A stretch of 64,000 nucleotides of DNA, taken from positions 186,001 to 250,000 of the forward strand of contig NZ_MSCW01000007.1 in assembly GCF_001981305.1 (NCBI RefSeq), given 5' to 3'. Positions 1-11,786 of the stretch are shown in pieces; the first letter of the stretch is position 1; every line of letters starts with the position of its first letter. The notes under the pieces were generated by a model. The model was given only the letters and a program-made list of their open reading frames with translations, made no database searches and was not told where the DNA came from. The translations under genes were made by a program, and so were the position numbers. Source of the DNA: Marinobacter lutaoensis (GTDB taxonomy: Bacteria > Pseudomonadota > Gammaproteobacteria > Pseudomonadales > Oleiphilaceae).

Positions 1-2
1 AA

Positions 3-665
<663 letters not shown>

Positions 666-677
666 ACGGAAGCCATC

Positions 678-1547
678 ATGGAATCTCAGAAGCAATTCAA
701 ACGCCGCTTCAGCTTCGAGTTTTTCCCGCCCAAGACCGACCAGGGCAAGGAAAAGCTGCAGGCGGTGCGTGACCGGCTGGCCGAGGTGAATCCGGATTTC
801 TTCTCGGTCACCTTCGGTGCCGGCGGCTCGACCCGGGACCGCACCATCGAAACCGTGCTGAACCTGCACCGTCAGGGCATCTCCACCGCCCCGCACCTGT
901 CCTGTGTCGGGGGCACCCGACAGGACATCGCGGAGCTGCTGGACCTGTACCGGGAGCACGGCATCACCCGGATCGTCGCCCTGCGCGGCGACCTGCCCTC
1001 GGGCATGGGCGCCTCCGGAGAACTGCGCTACGCCAACGAGCTGGTGGAGTTCATCCGCGAACACAGCGGCGATCACTTCAACCTGGAAGTCGCCGCCTAC
1101 CCGGAGTTCCACCCGCAGGCACGCAACGCCGAGGACGATCTGAAGAATTTTGCCCGCAAGGTGAAGGCCGGCGCCAACAGCGCCATTACCCAGTACTTCT
1201 ACAATGCGGACAGCTACTTCTACTTCATCGACCGGCTGGAAAAGATGGGGGTCACGATTCCGGTGGTGCCGGGCATCATGCCCATCGTCAACTTCTCCAG
1301 CCTGGTCCGGTTCTCCGACATGTGCGGCGCGGAGATTCCCCGCTGGATCCGCAAGCAGCTGGAAGCCTACGGCGACGACAGCGAGAGCATCCGCAAGTTC
1401 GGCGAGGAAGTGGTGACGGACATGTGCGAACGCCTGCTCAAGGCGGGCGCGCCGGGCCTGCACTTCTATACCCTCAACCAGGCCGAACCCAGCCTCACCA
1501 TCTGGAACAACCTGGGCATCAGCGACCGCGAAAAAATCGCGTTCTGA
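678..1547 (+). CDS. metF: 5,10-methylenetetrahydrofolate reductase
   Basis: A 289-residue FAD-dependent TIM-barrel enzyme that reduces 5,10-methylene-THF to 5-methyl-THF, the methyl donor for methionine synthase. Family hallmarks are visible: SFEFFPPKT near residue 12, VTFGAGGST near 45, ALRGD near 103, and an ITQYFYNAD segment near 175. Length is typical of bacterial MetF (about 290). It sits 12 bases after ahcY in the same direction, which supports a methyl-cycle operon. The ATG at 678 is the first in frame after the ahcY stop and gives the expected N-terminus. Confidence 0.97.
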   Translation: MESQKQFKRRFSFEFFPPKTDQGKEKLQAVRDRLAEVNPDFFSVTFGAGGSTRDRTIETVLNLHRQGISTAPHLSCVGGTRQDIAELLDLYREHGITRIVALRGDLPSGMGASGELRYANELVEFIREHSGDHFNLEVAAYPEFHPQARNAEDDLKNFARKVKAGANSAITQYFYNADSYFYFIDRLEKMGVTIPVVPGIMPIVNFSSLVRFSDMCGAEIPRWIRKQLEAYGDDSESIRKFGEEVVTDMCERLLKAGAPGLHFYTLNQAEPSLTIWNNLGISDREKIAF

Positions 1548-1548
1548 C

Positions 1549-1638
<90 letters not shown>

Positions 1639-1693
1639 CGGCCGGCGCCGCCTCCGACTCACCCCGACCAAGCCCCGCCTATCGCCCAACCAT

Positions 1694-1723
1694 TTGATTT
1701 CCGGCGCCTCCCTGGGTCATAGT
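1694..1723 (+). promoter_or_regulatory. Possible sigma70 promoter for the amino-acid ABC operon
   Basis: TTGATT at 1694-1699 and CATAGT at 1718-1723 are separated by 18 bases, upstream of the binding-protein gene that starts at 1847. A purine-rich ribosome site (AAAAAGGAG) lies at about 1833-1841. The -10 match is moderate, so this is tentative. Confidence 0.35.
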
Positions 1724-1846
1724 CTAGAGTGTACATGGTGCAGTTCCATTCACGCTCCCCGGGAGTCCACGGCCACCCGCCGTCCCCCTTCCGGCTTGCC
1801 TTACCGGGCAAATGGAGCACGACAATAAAGTAAAAAAGGAGAAAAC

Positions 1847-2602
1847 ATGACGACCCAATGGCTGAAGACCCTGGGGGCCAGCTTGGCTCTCACCGTAGCC
1901 GCAGGAACCGCAAGCGCTGAAACCCTCAAGGTCGTGACCGACCCCAGTTTCGTCCCCTTCGAGATGATGGACCAGAAAAGCGGTGAAATGATCGGCTTCG
2001 ACATGGAGATCATCGCCGAAGTCGCCAAACGGGCCGGTTTTGATTACGAACTCCAGACCATGGACTTCAACGGCATCATCCCCGCCCTGCAGACCGGCAA
2101 CGTCGACATCGCCATCGCCGGCATCACCATTACCGAGGAACGGGAAAAGATCGTCGACTTTTCCGACCCGTACTACGACTCCGGCCTGCGCATCCTGGTC
2201 CGCAAGGGCAGCGACGTGGACGAGTTCAGTGACCTCGAGGGCATGAAGATCGGCACCAAAATCGGCAGCACCTCCTACGACTACCTGATGGCCAACCTGG
2301 AGAACGACGACGGTGTCACCCCGTACCCGGGCAGTTCCGACATGTACATGGCGCTGATGTCCCGGGCGGTCGACGCAGTATTCTATGACGCCCCCAACGT
2401 CGGCTACTTCGCCCGCACCAAGGGCCAGGGCAAGGTCATGACCGTCGGTCCCCTGTACGAAGGTCAGCAATACGGCATCGCGCTGGTGGACGGCAGTGAA
2501 TGGGTCGACGACGTCAACCAGGCCCTCGCCGCCATGAAGGAAGACGGCACCTACAAAGCCATCTACGAGAAGTGGTTCGGCCCGATGCCGGACGACATGT
2601 AA
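1847..2602 (+). CDS. Polar amino-acid ABC transporter, periplasmic binding protein
   Basis: A 251-residue solute-binding protein of family 3 (GlnH/HisJ/ArtJ type). It has an N-terminal Sec signal with cleavage predicted after the ASA at about residue 23, leaving a mature protein starting ETLKVVTD. The family signature is present: an FVPFEM ligand-pocket segment, GFDMEI, then DIAIAGITIT with ERE. It would capture an amino acid in the periplasm and deliver it to the permease and ATPase encoded directly downstream (2693 and 3378). The strong AAGGAG supports the 1847 start. Substrate cannot be fixed from sequence; glutamine or another polar amino acid is most likely. Confidence 0.92.
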   Translation: MTTQWLKTLGASLALTVAAGTASAETLKVVTDPSFVPFEMMDQKSGEMIGFDMEIIAEVAKRAGFDYELQTMDFNGIIPALQTGNVDIAIAGITITEEREKIVDFSDPYYDSGLRILVRKGSDVDEFSDLEGMKIGTKIGSTSYDYLMANLENDDGVTPYPGSSDMYMALMSRAVDAVFYDAPNVGYFARTKGQGKVMTVGPLYEGQQYGIALVDGSEWVDDVNQALAAMKEDGTYKAIYEKWFGPMPDDM

Positions 2603-2692
2603 CCGACCCACGGACCTTCCCGGTCCAGTTCCCCGCGCCGGGGCCCCAGCCCCGGCTGTTCCTGAACGCAACCTCCTGCGGAGACCTATACC

Positions 2693-3364
2693 GTGGAATT
2701 CCAGTTTCAGTTCGATTGGCAGGCGGCCATCGACTCCATCCCGTTTCTGCTCAAGGGGATCCCCTACACCCTGCTGATCTCCTTTGGCGGCCTGCTCATC
2801 GGCTTCCTCCTGGGCATCCTGTTCGGCCTGCTCAGCATCAACAAAAAATGGTTCCTGCGCTGGCCCGCCACGGCCTACATCGAGATTTTCCGTGGCACCC
2901 CGATCCTGGTGCAGGTCCTGTTCATTTTCTACGGCCTGCCGGACCTGATCGGCCGCCCCATCGACCCGCTCACCGCCGGCATCGCCGCCATCGCCCTCAA
3001 CTCCGGAGCCTACATATCCGAAGTGGTACGCGGCGGCGTGCAGTCCATCGACAAGGGGCAGACCGAAGCCGGCCTGTCCCTCGGCCTGTCACGGAGCCAA
3101 ACCTTCTGGTCCGTGGTCTGGCCCCAGGCGTTCCGCCGTATGATTCCGCCCTTGGGCAACCAAGCCATCGTCAGTATCAAGGACACCTCGTTGTTCTCCG
3201 TGATCGGTGTCGGCGAATTGGTCCGTCAGGGCCAGGTGTACATCGCCAACACCTTCACCGCCTTCGAGGTTTATTTCGTGGTCGCCATCCTGTACCTGGC
3301 CATCACCCTATCCCTGTCCCTGCTGCTGCGGGCGCTGGAGCGCCGTGGCGTGGCCTCTGTCTGA
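2693..3364 (+). CDS. Polar amino-acid ABC transporter, permease (HisM/GlnP family)
   Basis: A 223-residue inner-membrane permease with about five hydrophobic segments. It has the EAA loop that contacts the ATPase ([25 protein letters not shown] at about 124-148) and the typical [12 protein letters not shown] segment near residue 63. The start is a GTG, preceded by a purine-rich stretch at 2680-2685. An in-frame ATG would cut off the first membrane segment, so GTG is preferred. It lies between the binding protein and ATPase genes of the same importer, and forms a homodimeric channel if, as here, no second permease gene is present. Confidence 0.93.
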   Translation: MEFQFQFDWQAAIDSIPFLLKGIPYTLLISFGGLLIGFLLGILFGLLSINKKWFLRWPATAYIEIFRGTPILVQVLFIFYGLPDLIGRPIDPLTAGIAAIALNSGAYISEVVRGGVQSIDKGQTEAGLSLGLSRSQTFWSVVWPQAFRRMIPPLGNQAIVSIKDTSLFSVIGVGELVRQGQVYIANTFTAFEVYFVVAILYLAITLSLSLLLRALERRGVASV

Positions 3365-3377
3365 AGGAAAACAAGTC

Positions 3378-4124
3378 ATGACTCATATCGTGGAAATCAA
3401 GGGCATGAACAAGTACTTCGGCAAGCTGCATGTCCTCAAAAACATTGACCTGACCGTGGAGCCGGGCGAAGTGGTGGTGATCATCGGCGCCAGCGGTTCC
3501 GGCAAGTCCACCCTGATCCGGTGTGTCAACGGCCTGGAGGAGTTCGAGTCCGGCAAACTGGTGGTCGATGGCCATGCCCTCGCCCCCCGGGGTGGCAACC
3601 AGAAGGCCCTGGCCGAAATCCGCAAGGAAGTGGGCATGGTGTTCCAGCAGTTCAACCTGTTTCCCCACCTGACGGTACGGGAAAACATCATGCTGGCGCC
3701 GATGAAGGTGAAGGACACCCCGAAGACCGTGGCCAATGCCACCGCTGAGCGCCTGCTCAACCGGGTCGGCATCGGCAACCAGGCGGACAAGTACCCCAGC
3801 CAGCTGTCCGGCGGCCAGCAGCAACGGGTGGCCATTGCCCGCGCCCTGGCCATGGAACCCCGGCTGATGCTGTTCGACGAGCCCACTTCGGCACTCGATC
3901 CGGAAATGATCGGCGAGGTACTGGATGTCATGCGCGAACTGGCCAGGGACGGTATGACCATGATGGTGGTCACCCACGAAATGGGCTTTGCCCGGGAAGT
4001 GGCCGATCGCGTGATCTACGTCCATGAAGGCCAGATTGTGGAACAGGGCAAGCCGGACCAAGTGTTCGACAACCCGCAGAACGAGCGCACCCAGGCCTTC
4101 CTGTCCCGGGTACTCGCCCACTGA
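3378..4124 (+). CDS. Polar amino-acid ABC transporter, ATP-binding subunit (GlnQ/HisP family)
   Basis: A 248-residue ABC ATPase that energises the importer. Walker A is GASGSGKST, the Q-loop is [11 protein letters not shown], the signature is LSGGQQQR, Walker B is [12 protein letters not shown], and the switch histidine lies in VVTHEMGFA. The ATG at 3378, with GAAGGA about 10 bases ahead, starts 14 bases after the permease stop. The longer frame reading from 3207 lies inside the permease gene and is not credible as a start. It is the last gene of the three-gene operon and is followed by a hairpin at 4150. Confidence 0.95.
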   Translation: MTHIVEIKGMNKYFGKLHVLKNIDLTVEPGEVVVIIGASGSGKSTLIRCVNGLEEFESGKLVVDGHALAPRGGNQKALAEIRKEVGMVFQQFNLFPHLTVRENIMLAPMKVKDTPKTVANATAERLLNRVGIGNQADKYPSQLSGGQQQRVAIARALAMEPRLMLFDEPTSALDPEMIGEVLDVMRELARDGMTMMVVTHEMGFAREVADRVIYVHEGQIVEQGKPDQVFDNPQNERTQAFLSRVLAH

Positions 4125-4149
4125 CCTCCCAGGCCCCGGCCTGCCACAA

Positions 4150-4170
4150 AGCCCCCGAGAGCCGGGGGCT
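4150..4170 (+). terminator. Terminator-like hairpin after the ABC operon
   Basis: AGCCCCCG pairs perfectly with CGGGGGCT around a 5-base loop, 25 bases after the ATPase stop. No T-tract follows, so it may be a weak or Rho-assisted end. Confidence 0.6.
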
Positions 4171-4189
4171 CCGGCCGCAACGCAGCCCC

Positions 4190-4281
4190 TGTCGATCAAT
4201 CAGGGTCGCACCTAACGCCTCTTCAAGCGTCCGAATATGGGCCGTCACGTTCGACGGCACCGTGTGCACGCGCTCCGCGGC
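4190..4281 (-). pseudogene. Relic of a LysR-type regulator (N-terminal HTH only)
   Basis: On the minus strand the frame reads AAERVHTVPSNVTAHIRTLE followed by EALGATLIDRQG. This is the recognition-helix region of a LysR-family DNA-binding domain (compare the usual AAERLHT-PSxVTxHIRxLEExLG). The first 15 to 20 residues and the whole effector domain are missing. The frame then runs into the hairpin after the ABC operon. It is therefore a fragment, probably left by the recombination that placed the resistance island here. Confidence 0.6.
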
Positions 4282-4330
4282 GGGACATCGACAGTCCCAA
4301 CGGAGGGCATACGCCGACGTTTTCGGTGAA

Positions 4331-5290
4331 CTATCGATGATCGGGCAGCCACTGGCCAGGAATCCAAGTCAGATAAACGGCCATGCCAAACAGCTCAACC
4401 AGCGATTGGAAAACGATGACCACGACGGCGCCCTGCCAGGCCTCGGGCAAGGTCAACGCGATGGGCAGAACCACAAAGGAGTTGCGGGTGCCAAAGCTGA
4501 ACGTCAAGGTTCTGGCGGATAAAACGGGGAGCCGGAACAGCCGACTGAGGGCCTTGCCCAGCAGCGCGGCGTAAACCAGATAGGCGATGAAAACGAGGGC
4601 AACCGAGCCCAACACGCCGGTAAGTCCAGCCACCGTTTTGACTTGAGACGCCGCAATGACAAATACGACCAGGGCCAGCAACGGCACGGGAAGCAGCCCC
4701 ATACCGCTCACCCAACGCTTGGCCGCGACACGGCGCTCGGCAAAGTATTCAGTGCTCCAGGCCAACGTCAGGGGAACAAGAATCAGACCGACACATGCAC
4801 TTACCAGCTGGCGACTTATCAACGCCTGAAACCACGAGCCGCCCAGGAATACCCAAAGGTAGACCGGCAGCATCAACATCTGTAACAGCAGCAGCACGGG
4901 CGTGGCGGCAATGGCGCGGCCTGCGTCGCCCTTGCCCAGATGTGTGAAGCTGATAAACCAATCTGTGCAGGGGACGAGCAGCACCAGTAACACCCCGGCC
5001 TGGACGGCGGGGGACAGGGGAAGCAACGCCACCAGGGCACCGAGCAGCAAGGGCGTGATCACAAAGTTACCCAGCACAAGTGCCGCCAGGAAACGCCAGT
5101 CCCGCAACCCCTGACCCAGGTGGGTCAGAGGCACCTGGGTGAAGGTGGCATAGAGTAAAACGCCCAGTAGTGGCCATAGACCCGCTTCTAAACGCGATGC
5201 CGTGTCCGGCAGGGCAATCCCGGTGGCAAGCCCCGCCAGAATAAAGGCCAGGTAAATCCAGGATTGGTGTCGTTCCATCTGGTCTCGCAT
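4331..5290 (-). CDS. ACR3/bile-acid:sodium-symporter-family permease, probable arsenite or metal(loid) efflux protein
   Basis: About 319 residues with roughly ten hydrophobic segments. The BASS/ACR3 signature is visible as a VPCTDW segment followed by LGKGDAGRA, the region in ACR3 that holds the essential Cys. The match is weaker than for the clear acr3 at 14541. An ATG at 5290 with AAGAG six bases ahead is preferred. A TTG at 5314 would overlap the merR stop and add eight residues. It lies directly downstream of merR on the same strand, so it is probably co-transcribed with merR. Arsenical-family proteins of this type are annotated as arsenic resistance proteins, but the true substrate is unknown. 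Confidence 0.8.
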   Translation of the reverse strand: MRDQMERHQSWIYLAFILAGLATGIALPDTASRLEAGLWPLLGVLLYATFTQVPLTHLGQGLRDWRFLAALVLGNFVITPLLLGALVALLPLSPAVQAGVLLVLLVPCTDWFISFTHLGKGDAGRAIAATPVLLLLQMLMLPVYLWVFLGGSWFQALISRQLVSACVGLILVPLTLAWSTEYFAERRVAAKRWVSGMGLLPVPLLALVVFVIAASQVKTVAGLTGVLGSVALVFIAYLVYAALLGKALSRLFRLPVLSARTLTFSFGTRNSFVVLPIALTLPEAWQGAVVVIVFQSLVELFGMAVYLTWIPGQWLPDHR

Positions 5291-5310
5291 CGAAAACTCT
5301 TGGTCAGTGT

Positions 5311-5748
5311 TCAACGAGTCGACGGTAAGCGACCTTCCTGCACACCCTCATAAAGAGACGTAATGATCGGGCATTTCACATCACCCTGCTCGGTGCAACA
5401 GGCCTGCACCAGCCCTTCCAGCGTGCGCTCGATACGCTGCAGACTTGAAATTTGCTCACGCACATTGGCGAGCTTCTGCTCACCCAGTGCCCGTACGTCA
5501 TCGCAATGGGTACCATCCTGCAACCTCAGCAATTCTTTTATCTCGTCTAGGCTGAAGCCCAACCACCGGGCTGTTCGAATGAACTGAAGACGCGCCAGCG
5601 CCTCGTCGTCGTAATGGCGAATGCTTCCGTAGGGCTTTTCGGGTTCCTCCACCAATCCACGGCGCTGGTAATAGCGGATGGTTTCCACTCCCATGCCGGC
5701 GGCTTTGGCCAGGGCGCCAATGGTCAGTGAACGCGGTTTTTCAGACAT
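5311..5748 (-). CDS. merR: Mercury-responsive transcriptional regulator MerR
   Basis: A 145-residue MerR-family activator/repressor. It has an N-terminal winged helix (LTIGALAKAAGMGVETIRYYQRRGL), a dimerising coiled coil, and cysteines at positions 82, 117 and 126 (in THCDD, QACC and VKCP). These are exactly the three Hg(II) ligands of Tn501 MerR. C118 is an additional neighbouring cysteine. The gene is divergent from the mer promoter at 5754-5784. As in classical mer operons, the protein should bind that dyad, repress without Hg(II), and twist the 19-bp spacer to activate when Hg(II) is bound. Confidence 0.93.
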   Translation of the reverse strand: MSEKPRSLTIGALAKAAGMGVETIRYYQRRGLVEEPEKPYGSIRHYDDEALARLQFIRTARWLGFSLDEIKELLRLQDGTHCDDVRALGEQKLANVREQISSLQRIERTLEGLVQACCTEQGDVKCPIITSLYEGVQEGRLPSTR

Positions 5749-5753
5749 AGGTG

Positions 5754-5784
5754 TTGATTCCGTAGCTGACTACGGGAGTAACCT
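5754..5784 (+). promoter_or_regulatory. mer promoter/operator with 19-bp spacer
   Basis: TTGATT (5754-5759) and TAACCT (5779-5784) are separated by 19 bases. The spacer contains the dyad CCGTA at 5760-5764 and TACGG at 5771-5775. This is the layout of MerR-controlled promoters (overlong spacer, dyad centred between -35 and -10), and it closely resembles the Tn21/Tn501 mer operator. It points toward the merF relic and merA, and merR is transcribed away from it. Confidence 0.88.
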
Positions 5785-5829
5785 TATCTCAGTCCCCCAT
5801 CTCATGACAGGAGCCAACGTACTGTCAGA

Positions 5830-7917
<2,088 letters not shown>

Positions 7918-8010
7918 CTCGATCCACTCACTTCAAGGGGCAGGACGAGGCCCCCGCCGCCATTGTTTATTCCCTATTATGCCTCAAGACGAAGAGTCGC
8001 ACCGCTTGAT

Positions 8011-8020
8011 CCATATATGG
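8011..8020. promoter_or_regulatory. Palindrome in the gap between the sigma gene and the permease
   Basis: CCATATATGG is a perfect 10-bp palindrome in the 245-base divergent gap 7918-8162. AT-rich ATATATG dyads are common in ArsR/SmtB-type operators, so it may be an operator for the 8163 operon. The evidence is only the symmetry and the setting. Confidence 0.3.
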
Positions 8021-8162
8021 CATCGCCGGAACTGCCACGGAGGGTTCATCGTCCCCTCCGGCTCAGCCATGTTTTTCGGAATAGGGGAGTATCCTTTAAC
8101 GACACGGTTCGTCTTCCACTCAGCAATCCATTTTCAACAGGATAACAAGGGCGCCTGCGACC

Positions 8163-9179
8163 ATGTTTGAAATATTCACGCGCCTCGCCAACTGGCTGGC
8201 CTATGACCTGGTGGGGCTGAACCCGGACACCAAACTGGGCAGCTCCCTTCATTTTTTCATTGAAGACACCAGTAAGATCCTGTTTCTGCTGATCGTGATG
8301 ATTTATCTGATCGCGCTGGCAAGGGCCTCTCTCAATCTGGAACGGGTTAGGGCCTATATCCAACAGAAACATCGCGTGATGGGCTATGTGTTCGGGTCTG
8401 GTTTTGGCGCTATTACCCCGTTCTGTTCCTGCTCCAGTATTCCGCTGTTTCTGGGCTTTACCAGCGCCGGCATTCCGCTGGGCATCACCATGGCTTTTCT
8501 GTTCACCTCGCCCATCATCAACGAAGTGGCCGTGATCATGCTCTGGAGCCTGCTCGGCTGGAAGTTCACCCTGGCCTACATTGTGATTGGCATGGTCGTT
8601 GGCATTATCGGCGGCATGATTCTGGATGCGGTAAAGGGGGAGCGTTGGCTGAAGGATTTTGCCGCCAAAGCCTATCAGGCAGCCGCTTCCGAAACCCGGG
8701 AGCACGAGCACGAGGTTGACGTGCCCGAGGCACCAAAGCTGACCCTGGCTGAAAGGCACCAGTTTGCCAAAGACGAACTCCGGGAAATTGTCGGTCGCAT
8801 CTGGAAGTGGGTGCTCATCGGCGTTGGCCTGGGTGCGGCTTTGCACGGCTTTGTGCCGGATGGCTGGTTTGCCGAGAACCTCGGCAGCGGCCAGTGGTGG
8901 AGTGTACCCGCGGCTGTGTTCGCGGGCCTGCCCCTGTATTCCAACGCCACCGGCGTGATACCGGTCATGGAGAGCCTCATTGTCAAGGGCCTGCCGGTGG
9001 GCACCACGCTGGCCTTCTGTATGGCCACCGTGGCGGCCAGCTTTCCGGAATTTATCATGCTCAAACAGGTCATGACATACCGCCTGTTGGCCATGATTTT
9101 TGTGATCCTGCTGGCCAACTTCATGGTGGTCGGCTGGATAATCAACGGGATTGGTCCCTGGCTGTTCGCCGGGTTCTGA
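8163..9179 (+). CDS. ArsP-type/DUF318 permease, probable organoarsenical or metalloid exporter
   Basis: A 338-residue membrane protein of the predicted-permease family PF03773, with about eight to ten hydrophobic segments in two halves around a charged, His-containing central loop at about 185-215. The family hallmark TPFCSCSSIP is present with C88 and C90; the second half has GLPLYSNATGVIP. ArsP members export trivalent organoarsenicals; others have unknown substrates. It is followed after 40 bases by a small CxxC protein and then arsO, so an arsenical role fits the context. Confidence 0.85.
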   Translation: MFEIFTRLANWLAYDLVGLNPDTKLGSSLHFFIEDTSKILFLLIVMIYLIALARASLNLERVRAYIQQKHRVMGYVFGSGFGAITPFCSCSSIPLFLGFTSAGIPLGITMAFLFTSPIINEVAVIMLWSLLGWKFTLAYIVIGMVVGIIGGMILDAVKGERWLKDFAAKAYQAAASETREHEHEVDVPEAPKLTLAERHQFAKDELREIVGRIWKWVLIGVGLGAALHGFVPDGWFAENLGSGQWWSVPAAVFAGLPLYSNATGVIPVMESLIVKGLPVGTTLAFCMATVAASFPEFIMLKQVMTYRLLAMIFVILLANFMVVGWIINGIGPWLFAGF

Positions 9180-9219
9180 TCAAAACGTCAAGCATGAAAC
9201 AACCAGACTGGAGAATCTT

Positions 9220-9456
9220 ATGAAACATGTCGAAGTACTGGGTACCGGCTGCAAGAAGTGCGTTACCACTGCTGAGAGCATTGAGCGCGTGGCTCAGGAA
9301 CTGGGCCAATCGGTCGAGGTCATCAAAGTGACCGATCCGGCGAAAATCATGGCGTACAAGGTGATGTCCACCCCAGCGGTAGCGATTGACGGCAAGGTCG
9401 TGCACAGCGGCTCGATCCCCGAAAGGAACAAGATTGTCGGCTGGCTGGAATCCTGA
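9220..9456 (+). CDS. Small thioredoxin-fold CxxC protein
   Basis: A 78-residue protein of the redox-active-disulfide/thioredoxin-like family. It has C11-KK-C14 in GTGCKKC after the first strand and a STPAVAIDGK cis-proline segment. The ATG at 9220 with GGAG at 9210-9213 is preferred over an upstream GTG that lies inside the permease gene. Such genes are often found next to DUF318/ArsP permeases. The protein could reduce a substrate or relay thiols for the permease or the arsenic genes, but its role is inferred only from neighbourhood and fold. Confidence 0.88.
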   Translation: MKHVEVLGTGCKKCVTTAESIERVAQELGQSVEVIKVTDPAKIMAYKVMSTPAVAIDGKVVHSGSIPERNKIVGWLES

Positions 9457-9519
9457 CCCGATTTACCGAATGGCCCTGCCCGGTGAGTCGTTCGACCTGG
9501 TGAAAACAAAGGAGCACAC

Positions 9520-10581
9520 ATGAGTTCAACGGCAGTCGATGTCCTGGTGATCGGTGGTGGTCAGGCCGGTTTGGCAACCGGTTACTTTCTTCGGCGGCAC
9601 AAGCTGGATTATCGGATTCTGGACCGGGAGCCGGCGCCGGGTGGCGCCTGGCGGCATGGCTGGGATTCCCTTCAGTTGTTCTCGCCGGCGCAGTGGAGTT
9701 CCCTGCCTGGCTGGCAGATGCCGGAAACCGAAGATGGCGAATGGCCGCAGCGGGATGAAGTCATCGACTACCTGGCGCGGTACCAGAAACGCTATGACAT
9801 ACCGGTCGAACGGCCGGTGGAGGTGGCGTCCCTTACCCGAGGTGTCAACCGTCTGTCGGTTGAAACCGATCGTGGCACCTACCACGCAAAAGTCGTTGTC
9901 AGCGCCACCGGCACCTGGAGTCATCCCTTTATTCCTCAGGTGGAAGGCATCGGCGACTACCGGGGGCGTCAGGTGCACTCCGCCCACTATCGGCGCCCTG
10001 AGGATTTCCGGGATCGGCGGGTTCTGGTGGTTGGCGGAGGCAATTCCGGCGCCCAGATCTATGCGGAGGTTTCTAGGGTGGCCAATGCAAGCTGGGTCAC
10101 CCGGCATCCACCAAAATTTTTACCGGACGACGTGGATGGCCGCGCACTCTTCGAGATGGCCACAGAGAAGTGGAAAGCTGAGCAGGAGGGCCGGGAATAC
10201 ACCCCAGCGGGCACCCTGGCGGACATCGTTATGGTACCGCCGGTCAAGGAAGCCCGGGAACGGGGCGTGCTGGAAACCCGTCGAATGTTCACCCGCTTTA
10301 CGCCACAGGGTGTGGTCTGGCCGGACGGCGAAGAGGAAGCCGTTGATGCGGTGATCTGGTGTACCGGATTTCGCCCCGCGCTGGCTCATCTTGAAGGCCT
10401 CGGCGTGGTGGAGGCCGATGGCCGGGTAGACACCGAAGGCACACGCTCCGTCAAGGAGCCTCGTTTATGGCTGGTGGGTTACGGCGACTGGACCGGATTT
10501 GCCTCTGCGACCCTGCTGGGCGTCATGCGCAGCGCCCGGGCCGCTGCGCATGAGATCAATGACTATCTTGAGGGTTTCTGA
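9520..10581 (+). CDS. arsO: ArsO-type flavin-dependent monooxygenase
   Basis: A 353-residue FAD/NADPH enzyme. FAD-binding [13 protein letters not shown] is at residues 12-24, the [16 protein letters not shown] segment follows, and the second Rossmann motif [10 protein letters not shown] is near 170. The sequence is typical of the arsenic-linked ArsO subgroup of flavin monooxygenases that sits in ars operons. The exact reaction is not settled in the family. It runs with the ArsP-like permease and CxxC gene, and ends four bases before the convergent arsJ, leaving no room for a terminator. Confidence 0.85.
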   Translation: MSSTAVDVLVIGGGQAGLATGYFLRRHKLDYRILDREPAPGGAWRHGWDSLQLFSPAQWSSLPGWQMPETEDGEWPQRDEVIDYLARYQKRYDIPVERPVEVASLTRGVNRLSVETDRGTYHAKVVVSATGTWSHPFIPQVEGIGDYRGRQVHSAHYRRPEDFRDRRVLVVGGGNSGAQIYAEVSRVANASWVTRHPPKFLPDDVDGRALFEMATEKWKAEQEGREYTPAGTLADIVMVPPVKEARERGVLETRRMFTRFTPQGVVWPDGEEEAVDAVIWCTGFRPALAHLEGLGVVEADGRVDTEGTRSVKEPRLWLVGYGDWTGFASATLLGVMRSARAAAHEINDYLEGF

Positions 10582-10585
10582 GGGA

Positions 10586-11785
10586 TCAGTGGCTCTCTAT
10601 CACCGGACGCTCCTCCGGTAGCATCACCGACAACAGTGCCGCGGTTGCGACCAACGCTGAAGATATCCACAAGCAGGCTTCCAGCCCGTATGCCTGATAG
10701 ACCCAGCCAGACAGGATGGTACCCAGCAAACGGCCGGCCGCGTTGGACATATAGTAGAACCCCACATCCAGCGAGACGCCATCGCCCCGGGCATAGCTGA
10801 CAATCAGATAACTGTGCAGCGAGGAGTTAATGGCAAACAGCACACCGAACACCAGCAAGCCGCCGACCACCACCGCCTGGGCCGACCAGCCGGCCATCAG
10901 CGCACCAGCAATGCCGGCTGGAATGAGCGCCAGTCCTGCCGCCCAAAGCACGGCACCTGATTTGCCGTTTGAGTGGCCGGTAATGCGCGGCGCGATCGTC
11001 TGAACAAAGCCGTAACCGATGATCCAGCTGGCCATAAAGCCGCCAACTTGCCAGTGATCCCAGCCAAAGACCGTAGCCATGTAGACCGGTAACGCGACCA
11101 CAAACCAGATATCCCGGGCACCAAACAGAAACATGCGGGCCGCAGACAGCACGTTGATGGCCCGGCTTTTCGACAGAATGTCGCTGAACTTCGGCTTGGC
11201 CTTACTCTTGCCCAGATCCTGCCCGAGCAGAAACAGGCTGGCCAGCCATACCAGTCCCAGCGCCACGGCCATGATAATCACCGCGCCCTTGAAACCGGCG
11301 GCCATCAGCAGCACACCACCGAGAAAGAAACCCACCCCTTTCAGGGTGTTCTTTGAGCCCGTGAGGATCGCCACCCATTTGTAGAGGGTGCCCTGCTGCT
11401 CATCCGGCACCAGCAGCTTGATGCCGCTTTTGGCTGACATCTTGTTCAGATCCTTGGCAATGCCGGAGAGCGCCTGGGCCGCCATGACCCAGGGCACCGT
11501 CAGCATGGCCGCCGGTACTGCCAGCATACCCAGTGCCACAATCTGCAGGAACAGCCCGATGTTCATGGTGCGGTTCAGACCCATACGAGCCCCCAGATAA
11601 CCGCCCACGAGGTTGGTGACCACGCCGAAGAACTCGTAGAAGATAAATAGCAGGGCAATTTCCAGCGGCGAGTACCCCAGCTGGTGGAAATGCAGCACCA
11701 CCAGCATCCGCAGCGCACCGTCTGTGAGGGTAAATGCCCAGTAGTTGCCAGTGATGACGAGGTACTGTCGGATGGAGGCCGTCAT
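10586..11785 (-). CDS. arsJ: ArsJ, MFS exporter of 1-arseno-3-phosphoglycerate
   Basis: A 399-residue major facilitator with about twelve hydrophobic segments. The conserved ArsJ features include NYWAFTLTDGALRMLVVLHF at the start and the SGIAKDLNKMSAKSGIK loop. ArsJ works with a dedicated GAPDH that makes the unstable 1-arseno-3-phosphoglycerate from arsenate; ArsJ exports it, giving arsenate resistance without reduction. That GAPDH gene is directly upstream (stop one base before the arsJ start), the classic pairing. Confidence 0.94.
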   Translation of the reverse strand: MTASIRQYLVITGNYWAFTLTDGALRMLVVLHFHQLGYSPLEIALLFIFYEFFGVVTNLVGGYLGARMGLNRTMNIGLFLQIVALGMLAVPAAMLTVPWVMAAQALSGIAKDLNKMSAKSGIKLLVPDEQQGTLYKWVAILTGSKNTLKGVGFFLGGVLLMAAGFKGAVIIMAVALGLVWLASLFLLGQDLGKSKAKPKFSDILSKSRAINVLSAARMFLFGARDIWFVVALPVYMATVFGWDHWQVGGFMASWIIGYGFVQTIAPRITGHSNGKSGAVLWAAGLALIPAGIAGALMAGWSAQAVVVGGLLVFGVLFAINSSLHSYLIVSYARGDGVSLDVGFYYMSNAAGRLLGTILSGWVYQAYGLEACLWISSALVATAALLSVMLPEERPVIESH

Positions 11786-11786
11786 A

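Noticed and set aside
666..677. SAM or SAH riboswitch between ahcY and metF
   Set aside because: The gap is only 12 bases, too short for any known aptamer.
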